Below the pieces are notes generated by a model that saw only the letters and a list, made by a program, of their open reading frames with translations, made no database searches and was not told the origin of the DNA. This document shows positions 1-9,711 of a DNA stretch of 43,976 nucleotides, one piece after another. The translations under genes were made by a program, and so were the position numbers. The first letter of the stretch is position 1. Each line of letters begins with the position of its first letter. This DNA comes from Holosporaceae bacterium. GTDB lineage: Bacteria; Pseudomonadota; Alphaproteobacteria; UBA3830. The DNA is taken from assembly GCA_031288395.1 (NCBI GenBank), contig JAITRM010000007.1:1-43976 (forward strand), read 5' to 3'.

Positions 1-1150
1 CCGCTACGACCTCAATAATTTCTTTTTTGTGAACAACGATAGCAAATCCTACAACGCCGCTGCAACGAAGACTGACATTGTACAAAACAAATGCATCGGA
101 AAGCTTGATAACAACGGCACCTGGATATGTTTCTGCGGTGACGGGCAACTTACTCTAAGCGTCAAGCCAACCGGCTCAGTCTCTGGAACAATAGCGTACA
201 AAAACGCATCGAATGCGTCCGCTTCGACTTCGGTAACCAATCTTAGCTACGTGACCATTAACATAAATCCATCGACGCATCTGTACGAACCGCAGGGAGA
301 CGGATCCTATAAAATCACTCTGACGCTAACAAACGTTCAGGTAAGCACCCAAAAAATGTCCGATACTAAAGAAGTAATCCGACACTCGCACCCAGATGTA
401 GTAGCGGATAAGCTGGAAAACGTGCGTATTGTGGACTTTAATACCAATCCGCCAAAACATTATGGGAGTATTCTTTTCGGAGAAGATGAAAGCGGCACGT
501 TGACCGCCCACGGTCATTCCTACAGCCTCATTGACCACCTGAAATACTGGGTAACCAATAGCGGGTGGAACCACTTCTATCATAAAGGCGTCATCGGCGA
601 TTGGTTTGCAATCCTCTTGGATTATGGCAACGTTTTGCCAAGCATTAAGTGGTTTCTTAATGGCGACAGCAATTATAATGCGGCGTACTCCTTTTCGGGA
701 TTACACCGCAGCTTTTTCCCCTGGGGCGCATTTGAGAATCGAGAGGGAATTTTCGCTAGCTTTGATATCACCAATGCTAAATCTACAGCCCTCATTTTCG
801 GCGGATACACGCTGCCGTTAAATTATATGCTCTGCAACAGCGGATACCAAACGCCAGCCACTGCCGCCACGGCCGTTGACCAAGACAATGCGGTGGCCAA
901 GGTTACCGACGACGCGTGCAGCAAATTGAAATCATCCGATAACACCAGAGTCTACGTGATTAAATACAGAATAGCAGATTCAAATTTAGGAAACAGCAGC
1001 AAAGCGGCGCTTGAAAAATGCGCCTACGGCGCTTCGAGTCCATATACCCAGACAGTGTCAACCGAGGCAGATCTGATAGCCGCTCTGCAAGAGATTGCCG
1101 ACGACATAAAAACGTTCGCCGACCGTAAAGATTACCACGTGGACGAGTGA
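1..1150 (+). CDS. TadG-like pilus-associated protein with C-terminal vWA-type region, 5' end outside window
   Basis: The frame is open to the left edge: no stop lies before the first possible start (GTG at 29), so this is the C-terminal part (about 382 codons) of a longer gene. The last 110 residues resemble the end of the von Willebrand A region of TadG-type Tad-pilus proteins. They show a cysteine helix (DDACSKLK), a strand (RVYVIKYRI), a second cysteine (LEKCA), then a helix with the pattern ADLIAALQEIADDI. The MIDAS motif would lie upstream and cannot be checked. The middle part is not recognisable to me. TadG proteins are envelope-anchored helpers of Flp pilus assembly. The Flp-like and TadE-like genes elsewhere in the window support this reading, but they are not adjacent. 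It converges on the ABC ATPase gene with 19 bases between the stops. Confidence 0.55.
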   Translation, partial: RYDLNNFFFVNNDSKSYNAAATKTDIVQNKCIGKLDNNGTWICFCGDGQLTLSVKPTGSVSGTIAYKNASNASASTSVTNLSYVTININPSTHLYEPQGDGSYKITLTLTNVQVSTQKMSDTKEVIRHSHPDVVADKLENVRIVDFNTNPPKHYGSILFGEDESGTLTAHGHSYSLIDHLKYWVTNSGWNHFYHKGVIGDWFAILLDYGNVLPSIKWFLNGDSNYNAAYSFSGLHRSFFPWGAFENREGIFASFDITNAKSTALIFGGYTLPLNYMLCNSGYQTPATAATAVDQDNAVAKVTDDACSKLKSSDNTRVYVIKYRIADSNLGNSSKAALEKCAYGASSPYTQTVSTEADLIAALQEIADDIKTFADRKDYHVDE

Positions 1151-1169
1151 AAACCTTGAAATAGTGATT

Positions 1170-2291
1170 TTATGACGGCGTGGCTGCTATGCCAACCAGC
1201 GTGTTGCCGTTTTTACTGAATAAATAGCTTCTCTCGATGTGGAAACCGAGCTTCACGCTCTTGCCGCTGCTGGATTCGCCGATGGATTTCTTAGCCTTCA
1301 CGGTGACGGGGTTCCCATCCTTCAGCGATAGGTGAACAATTCCTTCTCCGCCAAGGTTTTCCGATAAAAAGATGCTGCCGTCCAGCTTGTTCCCAAAAAA
1401 TAAAGCGTCTTTGGTCAGGATTTCGATATCCTCCGGACGAACTCCCAGATAGTATTTCTCTCCTTTGGTGAAATTTACGTATCCACCATGGACGATCGAT
1501 ACGCTTTCGCCGGTGGAAAGCTGGAAAACGGACAATTTGCTGGATTTTTCCAGAAAAGAGACCTCAAAAATGTTCATTTCGCTGGAACCAATGAATTTCG
1601 CCACAAACATATTGACGGGAGAATTATAGAGCTCGATGGGAGTGCCCACCTGCTCCACTGCGCCATCCCGCATGACAACTATTTTATCCGCCAGCGTCAT
1701 GGCTTCCGCTTGGTCGTGCGTAACGTAGACCATGGTGGTTTTCAGCTGTGCCTTCAGCTTGGCCAGCTCGTACCTCATTTGTGATCTCAGGGCCGTATCC
1801 AGGTTCGACAGCGGCTCGTCGAATAAAAACGCGTAGGGATTCCTGACTATGGCGCGTCCTATGGCCACCCGCTGCCTTTGGCCGCCGGAAAGCTCCTTCG
1901 GCTTGCGGCGCAGCAGATGGTCTATCCTCAATATGTTCGCTATGTTGAGAACCCGCGACTCAATCTCTTCTTTTTTCAATTTGCGCACCTGGAGAGCGAA
2001 GGCCATGTTTTCAAAAACGGTCATGTGCGGGTAGAGGGCGTAGGACTGGAACACCATGGCGATTCCTCGGCTGGCGGGCGGGACATCGTTCACATACCTA
2101 TCGCCGACGAAGATTTCGCCCGCGTCCGCATCCTCCAGTCCGCAGATCAGCCTCAATATCGTCGATTTACCGCAGCCAGAGGGGCCAACCAGCACCGTGC
2201 ACTCGCCGTCCTCCATGACCAAACTAACATTTTTGATGATACTGCTGTCCTGGAACGATTTGTTGATGTTTTTCAGAATTATGGAGGCCAT
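1170..2291 (-). CDS. ugpC: ABC transporter ATP-binding protein, UgpC/MsmK/MalK type
   Basis: This 373-residue ATPase has a Walker A motif (GPSGCGKST, about residues 36-44), a Q-loop (VFQSYALYPHM), the signature LSGGQ (134-138), Walker B (AFLFDEP, 154-160) and the switch histidine (YVTHDQAEA). A C-terminal regulatory region containing GVRPEDIE follows. This is the layout of sugar and glycerol-3-phosphate importer ATPases of the MalK/UgpC group, which couple ATP hydrolysis to a pair of membrane permeases. No permease or binding-protein gene is next to it. It follows gyrA by 14 bases on the same strand, so it may serve permeases encoded elsewhere. The symbol reflects the subfamily; the substrate cannot be read from the sequence. 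Confidence 0.85.
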   Translation of the reverse strand: MASIILKNINKSFQDSSIIKNVSLVMEDGECTVLVGPSGCGKSTILRLICGLEDADAGEIFVGDRYVNDVPPASRGIAMVFQSYALYPHMTVFENMAFALQVRKLKKEEIESRVLNIANILRIDHLLRRKPKELSGGQRQRVAIGRAIVRNPYAFLFDEPLSNLDTALRSQMRYELAKLKAQLKTTMVYVTHDQAEAMTLADKIVVMRDGAVEQVGTPIELYNSPVNMFVAKFIGSSEMNIFEVSFLEKSSKLSVFQLSTGESVSIVHGGYVNFTKGEKYYLGVRPEDIEILTKDALFFGNKLDGSIFLSENLGGEGIVHLSLKDGNPVTVKAKKSIGESSSGKSVKLGFHIERSYLFSKNGNTLVGIAATPS

Positions 2292-2305
2292 TATCTATCT
2301 CGCAA

Positions 2306-4963
2306 CTATTCGCTATCCACTAATCTCGCCGCCGACACGACCTTTTCATCCTTTTCAACCCTGAACAATATGACGCCCTGAGTCGCCCTACCGGTAACCC
2401 TCACGCTATTCACCGGACAGCGAATCAGCTTTCCATTGTTGGTGACAAGCATAACGTCATCGCTCTCTTCAACCGGGAAAACGGCGACAACAGCACCGTT
2501 GCGAGCGTTCATGTCTATATTTTTTACTCCCTGGGTACCGCGACTGCAAGTTCTATATTCGAAGGAGGAAGTTTTTTTAGCAAAGCCATTTTCCGTTATG
2601 GTTAGAAGAGTCTGATCCAAAACCTTCATTTCCTCGAATCTAGCTGGAATCTCCGGCTGCTGATCCGGCAATATTTCTTCGCCGCTTCTGCGGAGCCAAT
2701 TGGAATAGCGAATGTACTCCTCGCGCTCATCGGCGCTGAAAATTCCGTTATTCAGAACGGCCAGCGATATAACTTCGTCGTCTCCCAGGAGTTTTATGGC
2801 GCGCACTCCGGTGGATCTGCTGCTGCCGAAAACGCGCAAATCGCTCGCCGGGAATCTGACGCACTTGCCAAGCTTGGAGGAAATGAGGATATCCATATTT
2901 TCCCTGCAAAGCGCAACGGAGATCAGCCTTTCGCCTTCGTCCAGCTTCATGGCTATCTTGCCGTTGGATCTTATGTTAATGAAGTCGTCCAATTTATTTC
3001 GGCGAATGGTGCCGTGGGAAGTGGCAAATATGATGTCGTATGAGCTCCATCTGGAATCGTCATCCGGCAATGCCAAAACCGTGGAAAGAGCCTCGTTTTC
3101 TTTTATCGGGAATAGATTGATCAGCGCTTTTCCCTTGGATTGAGGAGTGGAAAGAGGCAATCTGTACACCTTCATCTGGTATGCTATGCCCAAAGTGGAG
3201 AAAAATAATACCGGCGTATGGGTACTGGCGACAAACAGATCGTGTACGAAATCCTCGTCCTTGGTGGTCATGCCGGTTTTCCCTTTGCCACCGCGTTTTT
3301 GAGCGCGGTAGGTACTCAGGGGAACGCGCTTGATGTATCCGCTGTGGCTCACGGTCACGACCATGTCCTCTTTCTGGATAAAGTCCTCGTCTTCCAGAGC
3401 GTCCCCGCCATCTTCAATGAGAGTTTTCCGCGGAGTCGCAAATTCCGTCTTTAGAGCAGATAATTCACTGCGAATTATCTGTAAAATCCGCTCCTTTGAT
3501 CCGAGAATGCCAAGAAGATCCCTGATCCTGTCGGATAATTGAGTCAATTCATCTGAAATTTTCGTTCTTTCCAGGCCCGTCAGTCTGTGGAGTTTCAAAT
3601 CTAAGATAGCCTGCGCCTGAGCCTCGGTCAGTCGGCATCGACCATTGACATAGATGCTCAACGGATCGCCCACCAGACGCATCAGCGGCTCGACCTCTTC
3701 CGCCGGCCAATCTATTCCCATAAGTACGGCTTTAGCTGCAGCGTAGTCGCGACTAGACCTGACAATTCTAATGACTTCGTCAATATTGGCAACAGCGATG
3801 GCCAGACCAATCAGCAGATGAGCGCGATCCCGAGTCTTATTCAGCTCGAAGCGCGTGCGACGCACCACAATCTCTTTGCGAAATTCCACAAAAGCGTTCA
3901 GCACTTCCGTCAAATTCATCAGCTTTGGCCGACCATTGTGGAGAGCCAGCATGTTGATGCCGAAGGACGTCTGCAGCGGAGAATTTCTGTACAGTTGATT
4001 CAATATAACGTCGCTGTTGGCGTCTTTCTTCAGCTCGATAACAACGCGCACGCCATCGCGATCTGATTCATCTCGCAGATCCGATATGCCCTCCACTATC
4101 TTTTCATTAACCAGGCTCGCGATCTTTTCTATAAGCTTCGCCTTATTAACCTGGTAAGGAATCTCTGTAACGATGATCGCCTGTCGATCCTTGCGAGTCT
4201 GCTCAATCTTAGTGCAAGCACGCAGCAGAACGGAACCACGACCAGTCCTGAACGCATTCAGTATTCCGCTTCGGCCCAGAATGTGCCCTCCGGTGGGAAA
4301 ATCTGGCCCCTGAAGCACGGTCATCAACTGCTCCAGCGGAGTCTCCGGATTATCTATCAGCATTAGGCAGGCGTCTATGACTTCACCCAAGTTATGAGTC
4401 GGAATATTCGTGGCCATACCGACCGCGATCCCGCCGGCTCCATTCACCAGAAGATTTGGGAACCGTGCCGGAAGTAGCGTAGGCTCCTGGAGAGACTCGT
4501 CATAGTTCGGACGAAAGTCGACGGTGTCGTAATACAAGTCTTCGGTGAGCGTGTGAGCTATTTTGGAAAGTCTGGCTTCCGTATAGCGCATGGCGGCCGC
4601 CGGATCGCCGTCCATGGATCCGAAATTTCCCTGACCATTCACCAAAACTTCCCGCATGGAGAACGGCTGTGCCATGCGTACCATGGATTCATAGATGGCG
4701 TCGTTCCCATGGGGATGATATTTGCCGATGACGTCGCCGACGATGCGGGCGGACTTGCGAAATGGCTTGTTGTAGTCGTAGCCGCACTCAATCATGCTAT
4801 ATATGATGCGCCGATGCACCGGTTTCAGCCCGTCCCGGACGTCCGGAAGAGCCCTCGACACAATCACGCTCATTGCATAATCCAGATACGAGCGCCTCAC
4901 TTCCTCTTCGAGAGATACAGAAACTATGCCCTCATTTTCGGTAGTCAAGGGAATCCCCGTCAA
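2306..4963 (-). CDS. gyrA: DNA gyrase subunit A
   Basis: GyrA forms the A2B2 gyrase with GyrB and introduces negative supercoils through a double-strand break. The 885-residue protein has the breakage-reunion domain with the catalytic tyrosine Y127 in AMRYTEARL, preceded by R126, and a C-terminal wrapping domain with a GyrA box (QKRGGKG, 555-561). The usual length is about 870-920. No ATG lies near the N-terminus. An in-frame TGA stands three codons upstream of the TTG at 4963, so initiation must use that TTG or the next one at 4948. In the quinolone-resistance region the sequence is [12 protein letters not shown]88 aligns with E. coli Ser83 and E92 with Asp87, counted from the tyrosine. It lies 23 bases after ssb and is probably co-transcribed with it. 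Confidence 0.97.
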   Translation of the reverse strand: MTGIPLTTENEGIVSVSLEEEVRRSYLDYAMSVIVSRALPDVRDGLKPVHRRIIYSMIECGYDYNKPFRKSARIVGDVIGKYHPHGNDAIYESMVRMAQPFSMREVLVNGQGNFGSMDGDPAAAMRYTEARLSKIAHTLTEDLYYDTVDFRPNYDESLQEPTLLPARFPNLLVNGAGGIAVGMATNIPTHNLGEVIDACLMLIDNPETPLEQLMTVLQGPDFPTGGHILGRSGILNAFRTGRGSVLLRACTKIEQTRKDRQAIIVTEIPYQVNKAKLIEKIASLVNEKIVEGISDLRDESDRDGVRVVIELKKDANSDVILNQLYRNSPLQTSFGINMLALHNGRPKLMNLTEVLNAFVEFRKEIVVRRTRFELNKTRDRAHLLIGLAIAVANIDEVIRIVRSSRDYAAAKAVLMGIDWPAEEVEPLMRLVGDPLSIYVNGRCRLTEAQAQAILDLKLHRLTGLERTKISDELTQLSDRIRDLLGILGSKERILQIIRSELSALKTEFATPRKTLIEDGGDALEDEDFIQKEDMVVTVSHSGYIKRVPLSTYRAQKRGGKGKTGMTTKDEDFVHDLFVASTHTPVLFFSTLGIAYQMKVYRLPLSTPQSKGKALINLFPIKENEALSTVLALPDDDSRWSSYDIIFATSHGTIRRNKLDDFINIRSNGKIAMKLDEGERLISVALCRENMDILISSKLGKCVRFPASDLRVFGSSRSTGVRAIKLLGDDEVISLAVLNNGIFSADEREEYIRYSNWLRRSGEEILPDQQPEIPARFEEMKVLDQTLLTITENGFAKKTSSFEYRTCSRGTQGVKNIDMNARNGAVVAVFPVEESDDVMLVTNNGKLIRCPVNSVRVTGRATQGVILFRVEKDEKVVSAARLVDSE

Positions 4964-4986
4964 TTCTTTTCAAAAATGTCGCCGCA

Positions 4987-5421
4987 CTAGAATGGAATGT
5001 CGTCATCTGCCACGGTCAATTCTGGCTTATCGGTGGCAGGCTGGTCGACGCTCGCGGAATGATCTGCCGATCTTGGGTCCAACATAGTCAACTCTCCGCG
5101 GAATCGCGAAAGAACTACTTCAGTCGTGTACTTTTCAATGCCGCTCTGATCCTGCCAACGCCTGGTTTGCAACTGTCCTTCCACATATACCTTGGACCCC
5201 TTATGAAGATATTTTTCGCAAATTTCAGCAAGATTTGGATTAAACACCACAATGCGGTGCCATTCGGTGCGATCTTTTCTTTCTCCGGATACTTTGTCCC
5301 GCCAGGACTCCGAGGTCGCGACGGAAAAGCTTACTATCTTTGAGCCATCCTGCGCCGACCTTACCTCCGGATCTTTGCCAAGATTGCCAACCAAAATCAC
5401 CTTGTTAATGCTGCCTGCCAT
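4987..5421 (-). CDS. ssb: Single-stranded DNA-binding protein
   Basis: SSB coats single-stranded DNA during replication, recombination and repair, and recruits partners through its acidic tail. The OB-fold starts with AGSINKVILVGNLGKDPEVR and continues through the conserved segments WHRIVVFN, YVEGQLQTRRW and TEVVLSRF. The protein ends in DDDIPF, the classical partner-binding tip. I chose the ATG at 5421 (144 residues), because family members start with MA(G)SxNKV. An in-frame TTG four codons upstream at 5433 is less likely. It is the first gene of a probable ssb-gyrA-ATPase transcription unit. A good promoter (5449-5477) lies just upstream and predicts a leader of about 20 bases. Confidence 0.96.
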   Translation of the reverse strand: MAGSINKVILVGNLGKDPEVRSAQDGSKIVSFSVATSESWRDKVSGERKDRTEWHRIVVFNPNLAEICEKYLHKGSKVYVEGQLQTRRWQDQSGIEKYTTEVVLSRFRGELTMLDPRSADHSASVDQPATDKPELTVADDDIPF

Positions 5422-5448
5422 AATAAAACCCAATCACTTACCGAGTGA

Positions 5449-5477
5449 ATTCTATATGTTAAGGAACAAAACTTCAA
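5449..5477 (-). promoter_or_regulatory. Probable sigma70-type promoter of ssb-gyrA
   Basis: On the minus strand, TTGAAG (5477-5472) and TAGAAT (5454-5449) are separated by exactly 17 bases. They match the consensus at 4 of 6 and 5 of 6 positions. Transcription would start near 5442, about 20 bases before the ssb ATG. This was found by eye. Confidence 0.55.
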
Positions 5478-5534
5478 TGGATATTTAAGCAAAAACGACG
5501 CAGACACAACAAATTTCCATTTACCGAAGCATAG

Positions 5535-5846
5535 CTAGGCTAAATTTTGTGGATCAACGTCTTGCAGAGGAGTCGGATCATAAATTTGCATATCTCTTTC
5601 GTCATTGGAAGCCGCATAGAACCACATACCGCCAAGAATAGGCGGTTCATCGCTGCGTCGGGCATCTGATTTGATGAAATCCTGCCCTTTGCCTGCGTTA
5701 ATGGAAATCGGCTCATCGAAACGGCAACGCCTCTGGTCGCCGCTTTGAATTCCGATAGCGCGCATAACGCGCCAACTCACGCTGCGGCCGAATAGCCCCA
5801 GCAAGAATCCAAAAAGCAACAAAATCCCAAAAGTAACTTCGTCCAT
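5535..5846 (-). CDS. Small single-span membrane protein of unknown function
   Basis: The protein has 103 residues. A hydrophobic segment of about 18 residues (FGILLLFGFLLGLFG, near residues 6-22) follows an acidic N-terminus. A basic stretch comes next, then a polar, Asp/Pro-rich tail with no cysteines beyond one. I do not recognise a family. The layout (N-terminal anchor, soluble tail of about 80 residues) suggests an inner-membrane protein facing the cytoplasm or periplasm. It lies 38 bases downstream of murD on the same strand and 113 bases upstream of ssb. It may therefore be the last member of the dcw transcription unit. The start is the ATG at 5846; a purine-rich AAGGTGA lies somewhat far upstream. 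Confidence 0.6.
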   Translation of the reverse strand: MDEVTFGILLLFGFLLGLFGRSVSWRVMRAIGIQSGDQRRCRFDEPISINAGKGQDFIKSDARRSDEPPILGGMWFYAASNDERDMQIYDPTPLQDVDPQNLA

Positions 5847-5884
5847 CTATAATGATTTCACCTTATGTTGTACGCTATCACTTG

Positions 5885-7249
5885 TCATTGCCGAAGTCCA
5901 CTGTTTTTGCTGCGGAGATCAGCGACCAATGTCTTGAATTTATTGCCGCGGTCTTCAAAATCCTTAAATTGATCGAAACTGGCGCAGACAGGTGACAGCA
6001 GCACCACTTTCGCTTGACAATTTTTGGCCATTTCATGGGCCCTACCGACGGCAATATCTAAGGCGCCAGCGATTTCGTTATCTACCCCGTGTTTTTGAAG
6101 AAATTGCGACCATTCTTCCGCTGCTTCTCCTATTAAAAACGCAAATTTTATGCGCGAAAAATACTTTACCAGAGAGGAGATGCCATTTTCTTTTGGGCGG
6201 CCGCCCAATATCCATATTATGCCGTCGAAGCGCCCTAAGGCTTGCTCTGCAGCGTCTGCATTTGTGGCTTTACTGTCGTTGATGTATTGTACTCCACAAA
6301 TATTATCCACAAACTCCTGGCGATGTTCCAGGCCACAAAACGAAGATAGATTGGCGCAAAAATCCTCTCCGGTGACGTCGTTTGCCATGCAAACGGCATA
6401 GGCCGCCGCAATATTCTGGCGGTTGTGGACGCCGTCCAATCGCCGATGGGCATGACAGACGATTTCCTGAGAGCCAAAACGGTTGTCCACTAGATTATCG
6501 CCGTTCCAGCCGATCCCTAGATCCGGAATCATTTTTCCGGAAATGGGAACCAAATTCGGATGCTTCGCAGACTTTAAAAACTTGCAAATTTCCAGGCAAT
6601 GCTCGTCGTCCACTCCTACGATCGCCTTCGATTCTGCGCCAAAACCAGCAAAGATTTTTTGCTTCGCGGCAACGTAGCCGGCCATTCCGCCATGCCTAGT
6701 TAAATGGTCCGGCGTGATATTTAGCAAAACTGCCGTGTCGAATCCCAAAATATTGCAGGATTCCAACTGGTACGATGAAAGTTCCAGCACGTAGAAATTG
6801 CTGTTCATTTCAAGGGACAAAACTGGAACGCCGAAGTTTCCGCCTATGGACGCACGCTTTCCCGCACGCTCCAACATATGGTGAACTAAGGCCGCAGTGG
6901 TGGATTTTCCGTTGGCTCCGGTTATGCATATTTTTTTTCCGGGAGCCTGAAGCTGGAACAAATCAATATCATTGATCAGTGGAATGAAGTGTCGCTGGGC
7001 CATCTCCACAAACAAATTTCTGCGAGGCCAGAGGAGATTAACTCCGGGACTGACCACCAGAAAATCCATGCTATCCCAGTCGAAATCACGCAATTCCAGA
7101 TTTTGATATTGATTGTCGGATGCTAAAACATCATCATGAGCGCTCACTCTAGCGCCGCCTTTTAACAGTGCATCCACCACCGTTCGCCCTGTTTTCCCGA
7201 GTCCGATTACGCCAAAATGTTTGTTTTTATAGCAATCCAGCGAAATCAT
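5885..7249 (-). CDS. murD: UDP-N-acetylmuramoylalanine--D-glutamate ligase
   Basis: MurD adds D-glutamate to UDP-MurNAc-L-Ala in the cytoplasm with ATP. From the ATG at 7249 the protein has 454 residues. It opens with a Rossmann-like glycine motif (GVIGLGKTG), carries the Mur-ligase P-loop GANGKSTT at 111-118, and has the central-domain motif LELSSYQLE followed by NITPDHLTRHG. A further motif, YINDSKATN, leads into the C-terminal domain. The frame is open for 18 more codons upstream, but these lie inside mraY. The ATG at 7249 overlaps the mraY stop as ATGA, matching the coupling seen along this cluster, so it is the better start. It is the last mur gene here; ftsW and murG, which often follow, are absent. 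Confidence 0.96.
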   Translation of the reverse strand: MISLDCYKNKHFGVIGLGKTGRTVVDALLKGGARVSAHDDVLASDNQYQNLELRDFDWDSMDFLVVSPGVNLLWPRRNLFVEMAQRHFIPLINDIDLFQLQAPGKKICITGANGKSTTAALVHHMLERAGKRASIGGNFGVPVLSLEMNSNFYVLELSSYQLESCNILGFDTAVLLNITPDHLTRHGGMAGYVAAKQKIFAGFGAESKAIVGVDDEHCLEICKFLKSAKHPNLVPISGKMIPDLGIGWNGDNLVDNRFGSQEIVCHAHRRLDGVHNRQNIAAAYAVCMANDVTGEDFCANLSSFCGLEHRQEFVDNICGVQYINDSKATNADAAEQALGRFDGIIWILGGRPKENGISSLVKYFSRIKFAFLIGEAAEEWSQFLQKHGVDNEIAGALDIAVGRAHEMAKNCQAKVVLLSPVCASFDQFKDFEDRGNKFKTLVADLRSKNSGLRQ

Positions 7250-8322
7250 CTTATCTTCAACGTCGCTAGACCGACTAATGCGAACACAAAGGAAATAATC
7301 CAAAATCTAATTACAACCGTGGATTCCGTCCAGCCTTTCTCCTCAAAATGATGGTGTATGGGCGCCATTAGAAAAATTCTTTTCCCGGTCACCCGAAAAT
7401 ACGCCACCTGGATTATGACGGACAAAGCTTCCAATACGAACAATCCGCCGACAATGGCGAGCACAAACTCGTGCTTAATTATAACGCTGATTCCTCCTAA
7501 GGCGGCCCCGATGGCCAACGATCCCGTATCCCCCATAAATATCATCGCCGGCGGAGCGTTGTACCATAAAAATCCAATGCAGGCCCCAATCAATGCTCCG
7601 CAGAAAATGCACAATTCGCCAACGGAAGCGATGTAGGCCACTTGCAGATAGTTCGCAAAAATAAAATGGCCGACCATGTAGCTGATAATCCCGAGGCACA
7701 GAGCCGCAAGCATGGACGGAAATGTCGCCAGCCCGTCCAATCCGTCTGTTAGATTCACTGCATTTGAGCTGCCAACTATGACGAAAGTGGTAAAAGCTAC
7801 TAAAAAGGAACCGCAGTTTAGGGTAAAATTCTTAAAAAATGGAAACGTCAAACAGCCGGCAATTTCAGGAGCCCTGAGCAATTCAACAAAATATGAAAAT
7901 ACCAGAGCCACCACCGTCTGCAGCAGCATTTTTTTCTTTCCTCTAATGCCCTTGGAATCTCTGCGTTTAACTTTGGAGATGTCATCAAAAAAGCCTATGA
8001 AACAATATGATAATGTCAAAAAAAGCAACAATATCAAATAATTGTTGCGGATATCTCCCCACAGCAGCGAAGATACGATAGTAGCGGCAATAATAACCGC
8101 TCCGCCCATGGTGGGAGTACCTTGCTTCTGCAGAACGTGCGATTCTGGACCATAGCTGCGTATCGGCTGTGAGTGTTTAGAGCGCCTGATAAACGCAGGA
8201 TAAAGCAAAAAACTGATCATCATCGACATTAACAGAGCGCACATCGTTCTAAAAGAAATATAACGCAGCAAATTGACGCCGGAGACAAATCCAAAATACG
8301 GCATAATAAGATTGTAAAGCAT
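7246..8322 (-). CDS. mraY: Phospho-N-acetylmuramoyl-pentapeptide transferase
   Basis: MraY transfers phospho-MurNAc-pentapeptide from UDP to undecaprenyl phosphate, making lipid I at the inner membrane. The protein has 358 residues and about ten hydrophobic spans. Family signatures are present in order: GTPTMGG after the first span, NAVNLTDGLDGLA in the centre, FMGDTGSLAIG, and MAPIHHHFEEKGW near the C-terminus, which holds the histidine triad. The length is normal for the family. It lies 3 bases after murF and ends in an ATGA overlap with murD, so translation is probably coupled. A later ATG, six codons in, is an alternative start. Confidence 0.96.
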   Translation of the reverse strand: MLYNLIMPYFGFVSGVNLLRYISFRTMCALLMSMMISFLLYPAFIRRSKHSQPIRSYGPESHVLQKQGTPTMGGAVIIAATIVSSLLWGDIRNNYLILLLFLTLSYCFIGFFDDISKVKRRDSKGIRGKKKMLLQTVVALVFSYFVELLRAPEIAGCLTFPFFKNFTLNCGSFLVAFTTFVIVGSSNAVNLTDGLDGLATFPSMLAALCLGIISYMVGHFIFANYLQVAYIASVGELCIFCGALIGACIGFLWYNAPPAMIFMGDTGSLAIGAALGGISVIIKHEFVLAIVGGLFVLEALSVIIQVAYFRVTGKRIFLMAPIHHHFEEKGWTESTVVIRFWIISFVFALVGLATLKIR

Positions 8323-8325
8323 CGA

Positions 8326-9711
8326 TTAGCCCAACTTTTTCATCAAATACTCCAGGGCCAGTTCCATTTTCATGGCTCGCGATCCTTTTATCAAAATACA
8401 ATCGCCATTGCGAATTTCCTTCAATAATTCTTCTGCTATTTCCGAAGAATTTTCGCACCATTTTCCTTTTTTATCGAGGCTCAAGTTGTTAAATAAAAAT
8501 TTCGCCAATGAACCGCAGGCAAATACTAAATCAATTTCAAATTTATCGACGGCGGCAGATAAATTCTCATGATAGTACATAGCGCTACCGCCCAATTCCA
8601 GCATGTCTCCAAGAACCAGAATTTTTCTGCGCGTTTTATATTTTGCTAGCGATTTAATCGCCAACCGCATGGACTTGGGGCTTGCATTATAGGAATCATC
8701 TATCAGAATCAAATCGCGATTTTTTATGAAAATACTCTCGCCGCGGTGCGGAGGCAGCCGGAAGGAATCGAGCGCTTCCGCCAATTTTTGCAGTGGTATT
8801 TTCGAAATAACGTGGGCCGCCAAAATTGACGACAGGCTGTTAAGAACACAGGCTTTATTGCCGCAATGCATATCGTACTGCACTTTCTTGCCCAAAATTT
8901 GAGCCGTAACGACGAGATTATCGCCATCGCCGTGGCCATAGGAGACAACCTGTGCATCTGATCGCGGCGAACCGAATGAAAAAACGTTGCGTACGCCGCA
9001 TTTTTCTGCTTTACCTCTCAGGAAATCGGTATAGGGAGAATCAGCCGGAATAATCGCAGCCTCCTGCTGTACTTTTGTGGCGAAAATTTCAGCCTTTGCG
9101 GCAGCTATTTCCAAAGGCGAATTAAAAAACTCCAGATGAGCTTCTCCAATATTTGTGATAACGGAAATAGACGGTTGCAGTAGATCCAGCAGCTTTGTTA
9201 TGTCGCCGCAAGAGCTCATGCCCATTTCAAAAATCCCAATTTTTGTATTCCTGGGCATAGTGGCGGCGCAAATGGGTAATCCGATTTGGCTGTTGAAGTT
9301 TTTTCGACTGGCGTATACGAGATTTGGGTCCTCAAAATTTTTGGTCAGCATGTGATGTATCATATCTCGCGTCGTCGTTTTACCGACGCTTCCTGTAACG
9401 CCAACGTATTTTGCGTTTTGTCTTTGGAGACTGTATCTGGCCAATTGCAACAGCGCATTTCTGGAAGAGTCAACTTCTATGAGTCTGCTTTTATCAATTC
9501 CATCCAGACTTTTTTCCACGATGGCCAGCTCGGCGCCATTTGCCAAAGCCTGGGCAACGAAAGAGTGGCCGTCTGCTTTTTCTCCCTGCATAGCCACAAA
9601 CAAATCGCCGGCCTTTGCATCGTTGGAATTGACACATATGTCGCTCGCGGCTCTTGAAACTTCTCGAGAGAAAATTTCCGACAACTCTTGCCGAGAGAAA
9701 ACAACGGTCAT
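8326..9711 (-). CDS. murF: UDP-N-acetylmuramoyl-tripeptide--D-alanyl-D-alanine ligase
   Basis: MurF joins D-Ala-D-Ala to UDP-MurNAc-tripeptide, completing the pentapeptide precursor. The protein has 461 residues. The ATP-binding loop GSVGKTTT lies at about 107-114, and the central domain contains the motifs FEMGMSS and NIGEAHLEFF. The C-terminal domain starts with the MurF hallmark DDSYNASPKSM, and LGDMLELG follows. Length and domain order are normal. The ATG at 9711 overlaps the murE stop by four bases (ATGA), consistent with coupled translation after murE. Confidence 0.96.
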   Translation of the reverse strand: MTVVFSRQELSEIFSREVSRAASDICVNSNDAKAGDLFVAMQGEKADGHSFVAQALANGAELAIVEKSLDGIDKSRLIEVDSSRNALLQLARYSLQRQNAKYVGVTGSVGKTTTRDMIHHMLTKNFEDPNLVYASRKNFNSQIGLPICAATMPRNTKIGIFEMGMSSCGDITKLLDLLQPSISVITNIGEAHLEFFNSPLEIAAAKAEIFATKVQQEAAIIPADSPYTDFLRGKAEKCGVRNVFSFGSPRSDAQVVSYGHGDGDNLVVTAQILGKKVQYDMHCGNKACVLNSLSSILAAHVISKIPLQKLAEALDSFRLPPHRGESIFIKNRDLILIDDSYNASPKSMRLAIKSLAKYKTRRKILVLGDMLELGGSAMYYHENLSAAVDKFEIDLVFACGSLAKFLFNNLSLDKKGKWCENSSEIAEELLKEIRNGDCILIKGSRAMKMELALEYLMKKLG

